A stretch of DNA of 25,757 bases from DASQUP01 sp035641235 (GCA_035641235.1 DASQUP010000315.1:1-25757), one strand, 5' to 3'. Shown: positions 9,283 through 16,628, numbered from the stretch's first letter. Made by a program: numbers and translations. Notes: a model not told the origin generated them from the letters alone.

Positions 9283-9752
9283 AGCGAATCGATTCCCCGC
9301 AGGATCTCGTCGAAGTCGCGACCGTTGCTCCGTGGATAAGCGTGGGTCAGTTTCAGCTTCTTGTCCGGGCCGACAAAGAACACCACGCGTACGGTTGCGC
9401 TACTGCGGCCTAAGGGATGAGTCATCCCGTAGAGGCGGGAGACCATCCTTTCGGGGTCGAGGATCAGCGGGAGGGCGGGCGCAAACTCCGGCTTCTCATC
9501 GGTGCCTTCAAGTCGAGTCGCCTCTACTCCAGAGGAGTCGACACTTACGCCGACGACCTTCGTGTTGCGTTTTCGGAACTCGTGCTGCACGCGGTGGACC
9601 ATGTTTGCGTCGCCGGTGCAGAACGGGGTGAAGTCTTTCGGATGTGAGAAGAGGATGCCCCAACCATTCCCCAGCCACTCATGGAACGTGATCGTTCCAT
9701 GAGTGGTTTGGGCGGTGAAGTCGGGGGCGTCATCTCCCAGCCGGATGCTCAT
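9174..9752 (-). CDS. 1-Cys peroxiredoxin (Prx6-type AhpC/TSA), C-terminally shortened
   Basis: This thiol peroxidase should reduce H2O2 and organic or lipid hydroperoxides in the cytoplasm. The active-site pattern PKDFTPFC gives peroxidatic Cys45 and is typical of the Prx6 subgroup; no second cysteine exists in the 192-residue product, hence 1-Cys. The N-terminus (MSIRLGDDAPDF) and the run up to DEILRGIDSLQ fit the family. The usual C-terminal Prx6 domain after IDSLQ (about 50 residues) is absent; instead a 35-residue Arg/Ser/Ala-rich tail follows that lies entirely antisense to the BTAD gene. The start at 9752 is supported by AAGGAGG seven bases upstream. It lies 28 bases after a 36-aa membrane microprotein gene and is probably cotranscribed with it. 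Confidence 0.92.
   Translation of the reverse strand: MSIRLGDDAPDFTAQTTHGTITFHEWLGNGWGILFSHPKDFTPFCTGDANMVHRVQHEFRKRNTKVVGVSVDSSGVEATRLEGTDEKPEFAPALPLILDPERMVSRLYGMTHPLGRSSATVRVVFFVGPDKKLKLTHAYPRSNGRDFDEILRGIDSLQRASEGSRRRSWSAGLSMPAANSRAVASAGPSPSW
9675..9706. repeat. Perfect 14-bp inverted repeat inside the peroxiredoxin gene
   Basis: CCACTCATGGAACG (9675-9688) and its exact reverse complement (9693-9706) flank a four-base loop. It falls in the codons for HGTITFHEW, a stretch conserved in Prx6 proteins, so the symmetry may be partly incidental. The mRNA could form a very stable hairpin about 50 bases into the coding sequence. Confidence 0.75.
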
Positions 9753-9780
9753 GCGTTGCCTCCTTCGCAAACTCCGGTGA

Positions 9781-9891
9781 CTAGTGACGTGGGTGCCATC
9801 TCCAGTCGTTTCCGTCGCGGCTGTCCGTTCCCAGAACGGCGCTCGCAAGTCCGAGTACGGAGATGATGAACAAGACCATTAGTGCAACCAC
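9781..9891 (-). CDS. 36-aa single-pass membrane microprotein
   Basis: A GTG start at 9891 is preceded by GGGAGG with seven bases of spacing, a good Shine-Dalgarno placement. The product is one hydrophobic helix (residues 1-20; VALMVLFIISVLGLAS) followed by a short polar tail with GTDSRDGNDW and ending HPRH. The pattern of a short TM helix followed by G-x-DSRDG-x-DW resembles small hypothetical membrane proteins I associate with actinobacterial genomes, but I cannot name a characterised family. It lies 28 bases upstream of the peroxiredoxin on the same strand, so the two probably share a transcript. An internal ATG at 9879 would give a 32-residue form. Function is unknown. Confidence 0.62.
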   Translation of the reverse strand: MVALMVLFIISVLGLASAVLGTDSRDGNDWRWHPRH

Positions 9892-9992
9892 CGGGCCACC
9901 TCCCTTCAGCTAGCGTCTCAATCGATCTGGGAGCAATTTGCGCCCGAGACGTGTGAAGGGCCGTGTGAGGAAACAGGAAATCTCGATTCTTG

Positions 9993-10014
9993 AAAGAAAA
10001 AACGCCGAACCGGC
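9993..10014 (-). terminator. Intrinsic terminator candidate downstream of the methyltransferase gene
   Basis: Read on the minus strand, GCCG-GTT-CGGC is followed at once by G and a T-rich run (TTTTTTCTTT). The stem is only four pairs, but the T-run is the strongest in this GC-rich region and it lies about 100 bases after the methyltransferase stop. Confidence 0.45.
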
Positions 10015-10035
10015 CGTGATGAGACAGCCTCCGGC

Positions 10036-10086
10036 GGGTCTTTGGCATATGAGTTGCGCTCGGCGCTACTTCTGTGCCAAAGACCC
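10036..10086. repeat. Long-loop inverted repeat, 12-bp arms
   Basis: GGGTCTTTGGCA (10036-10047) and TGCCAAAGACCC (10075-10086) are exact reverse complements separated by 27 bases. The loop contains a small second hairpin (GCGC-TCG-GCGC). It begins 31 bases beyond the methyltransferase stop. There is no T-run directly after it, so it is either an RNA-stabilising or terminating structure or a protein-binding site. Confidence 0.65.
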
Positions 10087-10117
10087 CGCGTCGGAGCAGA
10101 GGGGCGCGCCCTTCCGT

Positions 10118-11578
10118 CTAATGCTCCCGGCCCCCGAGCAGCTCGCCGATCGGCCTCGACCGGTTCTTCCCCGACGCGTAGGCCCGCAGTCGCTGCTGCC
10201 CCTCAACCGAGAACATGTCCACGGCGTCGTGGTACAGCACTCCGCGTGTCGACTGGAGCGCCAGATAGCCGCTCGTACCCCTGTCGGGCAGATCGGTTGT
10301 CAGAAGCAACAGCGGCCACGACTTGTCGGACGACTTGATGACGGCCGCCTTACCCAGCGCCTTCCAGAGTGTGTCGGTTCGTTTGAGGCCGGGGCGGTTG
10401 CTCGTGAACGCACCGGAGACGTCGACCATCCAGCTGTTCCCTTTCGCGTCGGTGACGAGGAAATTCACCTCCACCCCGTTACGGAAGCGGAAGTCCTCCT
10501 TGAACACTGTGAAACCGCACGCCGTCAGGAGGTCCTCTGCAAGCTCCTTGGCGCGGCGCCCTTGTTCGACGGCGCGCCGCTGGAAGTCGCCCGGATCCAG
10601 AACCAGCGGGGGATGCACAGCGGTCACCACCTCACGCGAGCGCTCGCCCTCCTCGGCCAGGCGGAGCTTCTCGCCTTCGATTCGATCGAGCGCCCGGCTC
10701 CGGTACTCGTGTTCGATCTCGTAGCCGACATAGTGACGCTCCGATCTCATCGCCGCGACTGCCGTGGTGCCCACGCCCATGAACGGATCCAGCACAACAT
10801 CGCCCTTGAATGTATAGAGCTGGATGAGCCGGTGGGGGAGCTCAACGGGGAAGGGAGCGGGGTGGTTCACGCGCACCGCGCTCTCGGGCGGGAACTCCCA
10901 CACGTCGGTCGTGAACTCCAGGAAGTCGTCCTTCAGCACCGTTGCTTCGTGGGGCATCTCTTCGCGCTGCCGTTTCTTTCGAGCGATGGCCCGATCGAAC
11001 CGTCCCTTGCTAGCGATCATGATTCGCTCGGTGAGGTCTCGGAGGACGGGATTCGTCGGGCTGCGGAACGATCCCCATGCGCACGAGCCTGATGCAGCCT
11101 CCCCCTTAACCCAAATGATCTCGCCGCGCAGAAGCAGGCCCAGCCTGTTCTGCAGGATGTCGATGATGTCGGCCGACAGCGACCGGTACGGTTTGCGGCC
11201 CAGGTTCGCGACGTTAACGGCGATGCGACCTCCGGCCTCGAGCACGCGCCGGCACTCGGCAAAGACCTCACACAGGAGGTCGAGGTACTCGACGTAGCTC
11301 CCGGGAACGTGACCCTCCCCGACTGCCTGCTCGTATTCCTTGCCGGCGAAGTACGGCGGAGACGTGACAACCAGGGCGACGGAATTGCTCTCGATCTCGG
11401 ACATGTTCCGGCTGTCGGCCGCGTAGATCTGATCGAGGGCCCCCTCCGGCGTTCGGCCGACGTGGTCATCGTCCGAGATCCTCGGGAGTGTGAACCGGGA
11501 GTAGAAAGCGGAGGCGTCGTGGCTCTCCCTCCGGCCCACGCCGAAGGCCGAAGTCGAGGTTCGCCTGCGCTGGTCCAC
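10118..11578 (-). CDS. DNA methyltransferase (TSPPY, N4-cytosine/N6-adenine type) with degenerate nuclease-like C-terminal domain
   Basis: It transfers a methyl group from S-adenosylmethionine to an exocyclic amino group in DNA. The catalytic motif TSPPY (residues 72-76) precedes the SAM-binding motif DPFMGVGTT (264-272), the beta-type order; TSPPY is common in N4-cytosine enzymes such as PvuII methyltransferase, but N6-adenine cannot be excluded. Residues about 335-465 form an extra domain with GVEVNFLVTDAKGNSWMVDVSG, which resembles a PD-(D/E)XK fold in which the catalytic lysine position is serine, so probably recognition only (inference). The GTG at 11578 was chosen because AGGAGG lies just upstream, though the three-base spacing is short; an in-frame ATG at 11602 is the alternative. 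The nuclease-like gene 91 bases upstream on the same strand completes a probable restriction-modification pair. Confidence 0.88.
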   Translation of the reverse strand: MDQRRRTSTSAFGVGRRESHDASAFYSRFTLPRISDDDHVGRTPEGALDQIYAADSRNMSEIESNSVALVVTSPPYFAGKEYEQAVGEGHVPGSYVEYLDLLCEVFAECRRVLEAGGRIAVNVANLGRKPYRSLSADIIDILQNRLGLLLRGEIIWVKGEAASGSCAWGSFRSPTNPVLRDLTERIMIASKGRFDRAIARKKRQREEMPHEATVLKDDFLEFTTDVWEFPPESAVRVNHPAPFPVELPHRLIQLYTFKGDVVLDPFMGVGTTAVAAMRSERHYVGYEIEHEYRSRALDRIEGEKLRLAEEGERSREVVTAVHPPLVLDPGDFQRRAVEQGRRAKELAEDLLTACGFTVFKEDFRFRNGVEVNFLVTDAKGNSWMVDVSGAFTSNRPGLKRTDTLWKALGKAAVIKSSDKSWPLLLLTTDLPDRGTSGYLALQSTRGVLYHDAVDMFSVEGQQRLRAYASGKNRSRPIGELLGGREH

Positions 11579-11669
11579 TGCCCTCCTATCTCTTGGCCCC
11601 ATGCTAGGTGCGCGGGGCGGCGCGCCGCCCGATTTCCGGTGTGTCGCAGCAGGATACCTGGGCCCTGCG

Positions 11670-12254
11670 TCAGAAACCCACCTCGGGCACAATCTCTGTG
11701 GGAACCGGAACGGCCTCTACCTGGTCCCGTTGCCTCGCCGACCTGGTGACCACGTCCAGCAGGAGGTCGACGGAAAACTCCGGGCCCAATGCCGCCGAGG
11801 CGGCCAGGTTCAACAGGACCTTTCCCTTCAGGAACTCAGACGTCCGCTGCCCGCGGCGCTGGTAGCGGACCCGGGGCCCGAGGGTGAGCTCCCAGGGCCC
11901 AAAGATGGCCCACCGCCGCGCCGGGTGATCGTGCACCACGAGGTAGCCGCCCCCTCCCTGCCACACGATCCTTCGGAACACGGTTTCGTCCACGATGAAA
12001 AGGTCCTCAGCCGCGATCTCGGGCCATACGCCTGCGATCCCGCTCGAGTATCTGCTCCGCTTCTCCTTGAGGTCCACGTAGACCGTTCTCCCCCCGAACG
12101 TAAAAGAGAAGTCGAGACGGTCGTATCGGGCGGTGTGATCTTCGAAGTCCGTGATTCGAGGGTCCGCCCGGAGGACGCCGGCGAGCCACCCCTCCCCCGC
12201 CCTCGCTCGCTCGAGGTCGCGCTCCCAGTCTCCGGGTCTGCGCGCCCGGGTCAC
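11670..12254 (-). CDS. Putative PD-(D/E)XK restriction endonuclease
   Basis: The 194-residue form has the signature of a PD-(D/E)XK nuclease: an acidic residue in YDRLDFSF (Asp45/Asp48), then about a dozen residues later the core strand VYVDLKEK with Asp61 and Lys63 as the D-x-K pair, followed by a helical segment. Such enzymes cut DNA with Mg2+. I see no match to a specific named endonuclease. Position just upstream of a DNA methyltransferase on the same strand argues for a Type II-like restriction enzyme. The start is uncertain. Codons upstream of the GTG at 12254 lose the strong third-position GC bias and AGGG lies nine bases before it, so I prefer this start; ATGs at 12353 and 12365 would add 33-37 residues with unconserved-looking Pro/Gly-rich sequence. 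Confidence 0.68.
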   Translation of the reverse strand: MTRARRPGDWERDLERARAGEGWLAGVLRADPRITDFEDHTARYDRLDFSFTFGGRTVYVDLKEKRSRYSSGIAGVWPEIAAEDLFIVDETVFRRIVWQGGGGYLVVHDHPARRWAIFGPWELTLGPRVRYQRRGQRTSEFLKGKVLLNLAASAALGPEFSVDLLLDVVTRSARQRDQVEAVPVPTEIVPEVGF

Positions 12255-12273
12255 CCGGCGTGCCCTAGAAATC

Positions 12274-12287
12274 TGTTCATCGGAACA
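12274..12287. promoter_or_regulatory. Small inverted repeat upstream of the nuclease gene
   Basis: TGTTC-ATCG-GAACA is a perfect 5+5 bp inverted repeat lying 20-33 bases before the preferred GTG of the nuclease gene. It is a possible operator for a controller protein, but no controller gene is seen nearby and such short repeats arise by chance. Confidence 0.2.
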
Positions 12288-12381
12288 AATGCTAAGGCCC
12301 TCCGGGCCTGGGTCCCCGGAAGGGAATTCGGGCAAACGCGGCGAAAACGGCATGACCGATTCCATTCAGGGGGAAATGAGG

Positions 12382-12893
12382 ATGCTTGCGACTCGCCGAT
12401 CGATCCGGATGCTCGTGCCACTTGGGGCAGCACTTGTCGTCTCGACCGTGCTGGCGGCGCCCGCTACCGGCGCGCCGAGCGACTACGTGCGTATGTCGGA
12501 TGGGACTCCGATCGCGATCAACGTAAATCGTGCCCTTGATAGATCGTCGTCGGACAGGCTTTTGGATGGAACGATCTACAGACCGCACCGTCCGCACACG
12601 AATCCGACTCTGACCGAGCCGGCGAAGACCTATAAGTACTTGGTGGAGGTTTCCCGGTCGGTCACGTATTTCGACCCGGCCACCGTTTGGTGTTGAAGCT
12701 TCATACACCACCGGCGGTCGACAGTTACTACGTTTACGTTCCGAAACGAGTTCCGGCGATCAACACGCTTCACCATGACGCCGAACATCCGTCGCGATTG
12801 ATGGCGCCGTTTGTTCAACTTCGGGGAACGCGACTCGGCCCGGGGCCGCAGGCGTGCTCGCTCCAGGGCATCGGCTGCGTACCCGCGAACTGA
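12382..12893 (+). pseudogene. CocE/NonD (S15-type) alpha/beta hydrolase remnant, catalytic core deleted
   Basis: The remnant starts at ATG 12382 behind GGGGGA with a typical signal peptide (RRSIRMLVPLGAALVVSTVLAAPATGA). It continues with the CocE-like entry strand SDYVRMSDGTPIAINVN. It then jumps directly to what looks like the C-terminal jelly-roll of the same family (RALDRSSSDRLLDGTIYRPH, then KTYKYLVEVSRSVTYFDPAT). A stop at 12694-12696 interrupts it, and the family-like sequence resumes in another frame (LKLHTPPAVDSYYVYVPKR, INTLHHDAEHPSRL) to the stop at 12893. The serine hydrolase domain, usually some 400 residues with Ser-Asp-His, is missing. This is an internal deletion plus a frameshift, not a working gene. 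The family hydrolyses esters or X-Pro peptides outside the cell. It lies head-to-head with the restriction-modification pair. Confidence 0.68.
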
Positions 12894-12895
12894 GT

Positions 12896-12924
12896 TTGGC
12901 GATCGGCGCGCCGTGAGTTAAGGT
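12896..12924 (+). promoter_or_regulatory. Promoter candidate for the Rpf-domain gene
   Basis: TTGGCG (12896-12901) and TAAGGT (12919-12924) are separated by exactly 17 bases. Transcription would begin near 12931, giving a leader of about 75 bases before the ATG at 13006. Confidence 0.4.
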
Positions 12925-13005
12925 CTCGCCTCGCACCTGAGTGCATCGGCGTTCCCTTGGGGTAGGGGAGCAATCCGCCCGGCCGACCCGTCGTAGCGGA
13001 GGTCT

Positions 13006-13938
13006 ATGGACGTCTCGAGTTCGAAGCCACTGCGCGCGGTGGGCGCATTGTTGGTTCTGTTACTGACGTTGATTCAGTTAGGTGGTGTGGCGTCATCTCA
13101 GGACGGGACCCCCTCGCAGAGTGACGTCGAACAGGCCGAGGATCGGCTCGAAGCCATCCTCGATGACTTCGAGGCAGTGCAGGCGCGCCTCGCCGAGGCG
13201 AACGCCGAGCTTGCGAAGGTCCAGGTTCGGACAAAAAGGCTTCATGCAGACATAAAACGCATCGCGGGCCGGGTGATCGATTCCGAGAAGGCGGTCATCA
13301 AGACTGCCCGGCGGCTCTATATGTCCGGCTCCGCGGGGATGCTGGAAGGGCTGCTCGCGTCGCAGTCAATCGCGGACCTCGAGGCCGGGCTGACGCTTCT
13401 GAGATCGAGTGGGCAGGCGCACTCCGCAGAACTCGATCGTTTGATCGCCGACCGGAAACTGCTCGAGGCACGGCTCGATGAACTCGACGCGGAGAGAAAA
13501 CATGCCGCGGAGATAGCGGCAAGCATCGGTGAGCTTGCGACCGCTCTTCAGGACGAAGTGGAACGCCGGCGCGCCGAAGCTGTAGGGCTCAGGCAAGAAC
13601 GTGCGCGCTACGAGGAGCGCGCCGCTGCCGCACAGGTCGCCGCGCAAAAGATTCAAGATGATGCTCGAAGAGTCAGCGAGCCCCCGCCCGCACCCGATGG
13701 TCCATACAACGCGGACTGGGATGCCATTGCGCAGTGCGAATCAGGCGGCAACTGGCACCTCGACGGAGAGTACGACGGGGGCCTCCAATTCCATCCCGAT
13801 ACTTGGCTCGCGCACGGTGGAGGCAAGTACGCACGCTACGCATGGCAGGCATCACGCGAACAACAGATTGCAATTGCCGAAAAGGTGCTTGCCGCGCAGG
13901 GCCCCGACGCGTGGCCCCATTGCTTTGTCGAGGCCTAG
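13006..13938 (+). CDS. Secreted coiled-coil protein with C-terminal Rpf (resuscitation-promoting factor) domain
   Basis: This 310-residue protein should be a cell-wall muralytic enzyme acting outside the membrane. Residues 8-31 are a signal peptide or membrane anchor (VGALLVLLLTLIQLGGVAS). Residues 38-225 are a long coiled coil like those of PcsB/RipA-type hydrolases, which are held off or recruited by the division machinery. Residues 234-306 are a transglycosylase-like Rpf domain: CESGGNW gives catalytic Glu245, followed by YDGGLQF and TWLAHGG, with the family's Cys pair (Cys244 and Cys306) able to form a disulfide. Rpf proteins cleave peptidoglycan glycan strands and stimulate growth from dormancy. 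GGAGG precedes the ATG at 13006 with a short three-base spacing. It is monocistronic, and the coiled coil suggests regulated activity (inference). Confidence 0.92.
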   Translation: MDVSSSKPLRAVGALLVLLLTLIQLGGVASSQDGTPSQSDVEQAEDRLEAILDDFEAVQARLAEANAELAKVQVRTKRLHADIKRIAGRVIDSEKAVIKTARRLYMSGSAGMLEGLLASQSIADLEAGLTLLRSSGQAHSAELDRLIADRKLLEARLDELDAERKHAAEIAASIGELATALQDEVERRRAEAVGLRQERARYEERAAAAQVAAQKIQDDARRVSEPPPAPDGPYNADWDAIAQCESGGNWHLDGEYDGGLQFHPDTWLAHGGGKYARYAWQASREQQIAIAEKVLAAQGPDAWPHCFVEA

Positions 13939-14046
13939 ACCGCCCAACTGTTCGCGCTCATTTATTGGAATCCATAATTCAACGCGGACAGGTCGCTATT
14001 AGGACATGGCCGCGGTGGACCGTGGCGGGTTCATCCTGTAGCATAA

Positions 14047-14066
14047 GGTTCAGTCTATACTGAACC
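14047..14066 (+). promoter_or_regulatory. Palindromic operator overlapping the ABC operon -10 box
   Basis: GGTTCAGT-CTAT-ACTGAACC is a perfect 8+8 bp inverted repeat. A good -10 hexamer TATACT (14056-14061) sits inside it, so a bound repressor would block the ABC operon that starts at 14093. The size and symmetry suit a TetR-family dimer, the usual regulator of such exporters, but no TetR gene is nearby. A near-copy lies at 14214 plus 10 kb (24214-24233). Confidence 0.72.
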
Positions 14067-14092
14067 GATCGTACCAACGGGAGTTGGTGAAG

Positions 14093-15010
14093 ATGACGGT
14101 TGCGATTTCGGTGTCGGACCTGACGAAGAGCTTCGGCCAGACGCGGGCGCTCGATGGACTGGATCTCTCGGTCTCGAGCGGCGAGGTGCATGGGTTCCTG
14201 GGTCCCAACGGTGCCGGCAAGACCACAACCATCCGGATTCTCCTCGGCCTCTTGCACGCAGATTCCGGACGGGCGGAGGTTCTCGGCGGCGATCCGTGGC
14301 GCGACGCCGTGTCCCTGCATCGCCGGCTCGCGTACGTGCCGGGCGACGTCAATCTGTGGCCGAACATCACCGGTGGGGAGGCGATCGATCTGATCTCCAG
14401 ACTCCGGGGTGGTGTCGACCGGAAGCGCCGGGACGATCTGATCGAGCGCTTCGATCTCGACCCGCGCAAGAAGGGCCGCACATATTCGAAGGGCAACCGG
14501 CAGAAGGTTGCCCTCATCGCCGGGCTGGCGTCGGACGCTGAACTGCTCATCCTCGACGAGCCCACTGCCGGTCTGGATCCCCTGATGGAAGTGATCTTCA
14601 AAGACTCCATCCGGGAGGCCAAGGCTGAAGGGCGCACGGTGTTGTTGTCGAGCCACATCCTCGCCCAGGTAGAGGAGCTCTGCGATCGAATAAGCATCAT
14701 CCGCCTCGGCCGCGTCGTCGAGACAGGGTCGCTTGCGGATCTGCGTCACCTCACGCGCACCACGATCACGGTCGAGACGACGGAACCGCCAACGGCGCTG
14801 TCCAGTCTTCCGGGCATTCACGATCTTGAGGCCCGGGACGGCCGGGTGCGATTCGATGTTGACGCCGGACAGTTGGATGCCGCAATCAAACGTCTGGCCG
14901 GCCTTGGAGTCCAAAGCCTCACGAGCCATCCCCCGACACTCGAACAGCTGCTGCTGCGTCATTACGGCGACGAGGTACCAGCCGAAGAGGCAAGCGAGGG
15001 ATCGAAGTGA
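14093..15010 (+). CDS. ABC exporter ATP-binding subunit
   Basis: This 305-residue cytoplasmic ATPase powers the membrane subunit encoded next. Walker A is GPNGAGKT (37-44), the signature motif is the variant YSKGNRQKV (131-139), Walker B is LLILDEPTAG (151-160) and the switch histidine is in SSHIL (His188). A C-terminal region of about 90 residues after the nucleotide-binding domain is typical of drug-exporter ATPases (DrrA-like). The ATG at 14093 was chosen for the GGGAG nine bases upstream; GTG 14087 and TTG 14084 are alternatives. Its last four bases overlap the permease start (GTGA), so the two are coupled. A palindromic operator overlaps its promoter. Confidence 0.93.
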   Translation: MTVAISVSDLTKSFGQTRALDGLDLSVSSGEVHGFLGPNGAGKTTTIRILLGLLHADSGRAEVLGGDPWRDAVSLHRRLAYVPGDVNLWPNITGGEAIDLISRLRGGVDRKRRDDLIERFDLDPRKKGRTYSKGNRQKVALIAGLASDAELLILDEPTAGLDPLMEVIFKDSIREAKAEGRTVLLSSHILAQVEELCDRISIIRLGRVVETGSLADLRHLTRTTITVETTEPPTALSSLPGIHDLEARDGRVRFDVDAGQLDAAIKRLAGLGVQSLTSHPPTLEQLLLRHYGDEVPAEEASEGSK

Positions 15011-16605
15011 GTGCGTTCGCAGGAGCCCCGCGACTTATTCGATTTATCCTTCGTCGCGACCGTATCCGCATTGCGGTGTGGATCGCGGCGCTACTCCTTT
15101 CGGTATTGGGGTCGGTGGCAAGCTTCCCCGAGACGTACCCGACGGCTGCCGACCGCCAGACGCGTGCGGAAACGATGAGCAACTCAATGGCGTCGCTTTT
15201 TGTCGGTCCGGGTTACGGCCTCGACGACTACGACTACGGCGCCATGACCGCCAACGAGATGTTGCCGATCACCGCATTGGGTTTCGCCCTCATGAGCATC
15301 TTCATGGTCGTCCGCCACACGCGCGCCGAAGAGGAGAGCGAACGTGCGGAACTCGTCCGCGCAGCTGCCGTGGGACGCCATGCTCAGCTGACGGCTGCAC
15401 TGGCAGTCGCGGGTGCGATGAACGTGATGCTTTTCGTCCTCCTCGCCCTCGGGTTGCCGGCGAGCCTCGCAGAACTGTCTTCGGGTGGCTCCTTGGCCTT
15501 CGCGGCGGCATGCGCCGGTGTCGGCCTCGTATTTGCCGGCGTGGCGGCCTTCACCGCCCAACTGACCCTCTCCGGCAGGGGCGCCGTTGGGTTGGCATCC
15601 ATGGTGGTGGGAGTCCTTTATCTCCTCCGTTCTGTTGGCGACATGGGCAGTGGGGCACTGTCGTGGCTGTCGCCCTTCGGGTGGGCGACCGAGATGAGGG
15701 CCTACTTCGACGAACGCTGGTGGCCGATAGTTCTCTTTGTGCTGCTGATCGGCGTTGTCGTTTGGGGCGCTGTAGCGATCAACCAAAGGCGCGACGTAGG
15801 AGCGGGGATCTTCGCCGAGCGCCCCGGCCGCGCGGTAGCGTCGGGCCAACTGAGCAGCCCGTTCGGCCTCGCATTCCGGCTCCAGCGCGTCACTTTGATG
15901 TGGTGGAGCATTTCGCTGTTCTTTTTGGGACTGCTGTACGGGGGAATCGCCCAGGAGGCAGGGAAGCTGTACGAAGAACTGGAAGCACTGGAGGAATACC
16001 TGGCGCGCCTGGGACTGGCGGATCCCGCCGACCAGTATCTGGCGCTGACGATTTTCGTCTCCGCCCTGATCGCGACCGGCTACGCAATCCAGTCCACCCT
16101 GCGGTTGCGCGGCGAGGAGTCATCCCTTCGAGCCGAACCGGTGCTCGCAACTCCCGTGGATCGCCGTGCGTGGGCAGGCAGTCACCTGGCGATGGCGTTG
16201 GGTGGCAGCTTCTTTGTGCTCCTGATGCTCGGACTGGGGACGGGAATCGGACGGGCGATCAGCATCGGAGACGCCGGTGAACTTCCGCGCCTGATCGGCG
16301 CCTCCCTCGCATACGCTCCGGCGCTGTGGGTGTTCGCGGGCCTGGCAGTCGTGCTCTTTGGTCTTTTCCCGCGTGCTACGAATGCGGCGTGGGCCGCCCT
16401 GGGTGTAGTCGTCTTCATCGGGTGGCTGGGCCCATTGTTGAAGCTGCCGGATTGGGCCTACGACATCTCGCCTCTCGAGCACGTTCCGAGGATGCCCGTA
16501 GCGGACTTCACAGTGGTATCCATGCTCATCCTCCTTGCCGTCACCGCAGCCCTCGTAGCCGTGGGTCTCGGCGGGTTCCGGCGGAGGGATCTCGCTTCCG
16601 GATAG
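15007..16605 (+). CDS. ABC exporter permease (large, about 12 TM helices, 'polyketide-antibiotic exporter' type)
   Basis: The 532-residue integral membrane protein has two similar halves, each with roughly six hydrophobic segments. Examples are IAVWIAALLLSVLGSVA near residue 22, then VAGAMNVMLFVLLALGL and WWPIVLFVLLIGVVVWG in the first half, and LMWWSISLFFLGLLYGGIA and LGGSFFVLLMLGLGTGI in the second. The charged loops HTRAEEESERAELVRAA and RLRGEESSLRAEPVLATPVDRR recur at equivalent places and look like coupling-helix regions. This duplicated form matches actinobacterial exporters annotated as polyketide-antibiotic exporters. The substrate is unknown; export of a toxic or lipophilic compound is inferred from family and operator. 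It starts with GTG overlapping the ATPase stop. Confidence 0.9.
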   Translation: MSAFAGAPRLIRFILRRDRIRIAVWIAALLLSVLGSVASFPETYPTAADRQTRAETMSNSMASLFVGPGYGLDDYDYGAMTANEMLPITALGFALMSIFMVVRHTRAEEESERAELVRAAAVGRHAQLTAALAVAGAMNVMLFVLLALGLPASLAELSSGGSLAFAAACAGVGLVFAGVAAFTAQLTLSGRGAVGLASMVVGVLYLLRSVGDMGSGALSWLSPFGWATEMRAYFDERWWPIVLFVLLIGVVVWGAVAINQRRDVGAGIFAERPGRAVASGQLSSPFGLAFRLQRVTLMWWSISLFFLGLLYGGIAQEAGKLYEELEALEEYLARLGLADPADQYLALTIFVSALIATGYAIQSTLRLRGEESSLRAEPVLATPVDRRAWAGSHLAMALGGSFFVLLMLGLGTGIGRAISIGDAGELPRLIGASLAYAPALWVFAGLAVVLFGLFPRATNAAWAALGVVVFIGWLGPLLKLPDWAYDISPLEHVPRMPVADFTVVSMLILLAVTAALVAVGLGGFRRRDLASG

Positions 16606-16628
16606 TGCCGAGGCACTACTCGCCCGAA

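Noticed and set aside
9749..10048. Minus-strand 99-codon frame upstream of the peroxiredoxin
   Set aside because: Basic, feature-poor translation in a different frame from the well-supported 36-aa microprotein, and it runs over the terminator and inverted repeat.
11309..12539. Long plus-strand open frames across the restriction-modification pair
   Set aside because: Low-complexity Pro/Arg/Gly translations, antisense to genes with clear catalytic motifs.
12925..13005. Possible c-di-AMP (ydaO-type) riboswitch before the Rpf-domain gene
   Set aside because: Actinobacterial rpf genes often have one and the leader has TTGGGGTAGGGG and CCGACCCGTC, which recall its conserved pieces. The leader after the likely promoter is only about 75 bases and lacks the intervening hairpins, so the full aptamer does not fit.
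13966..13981. Imperfect AT-rich palindrome (TTATTGGAATCCATAA) after the Rpf gene
   Set aside because: It has an internal mismatch and no T-run; too weak to call a terminator or operator.
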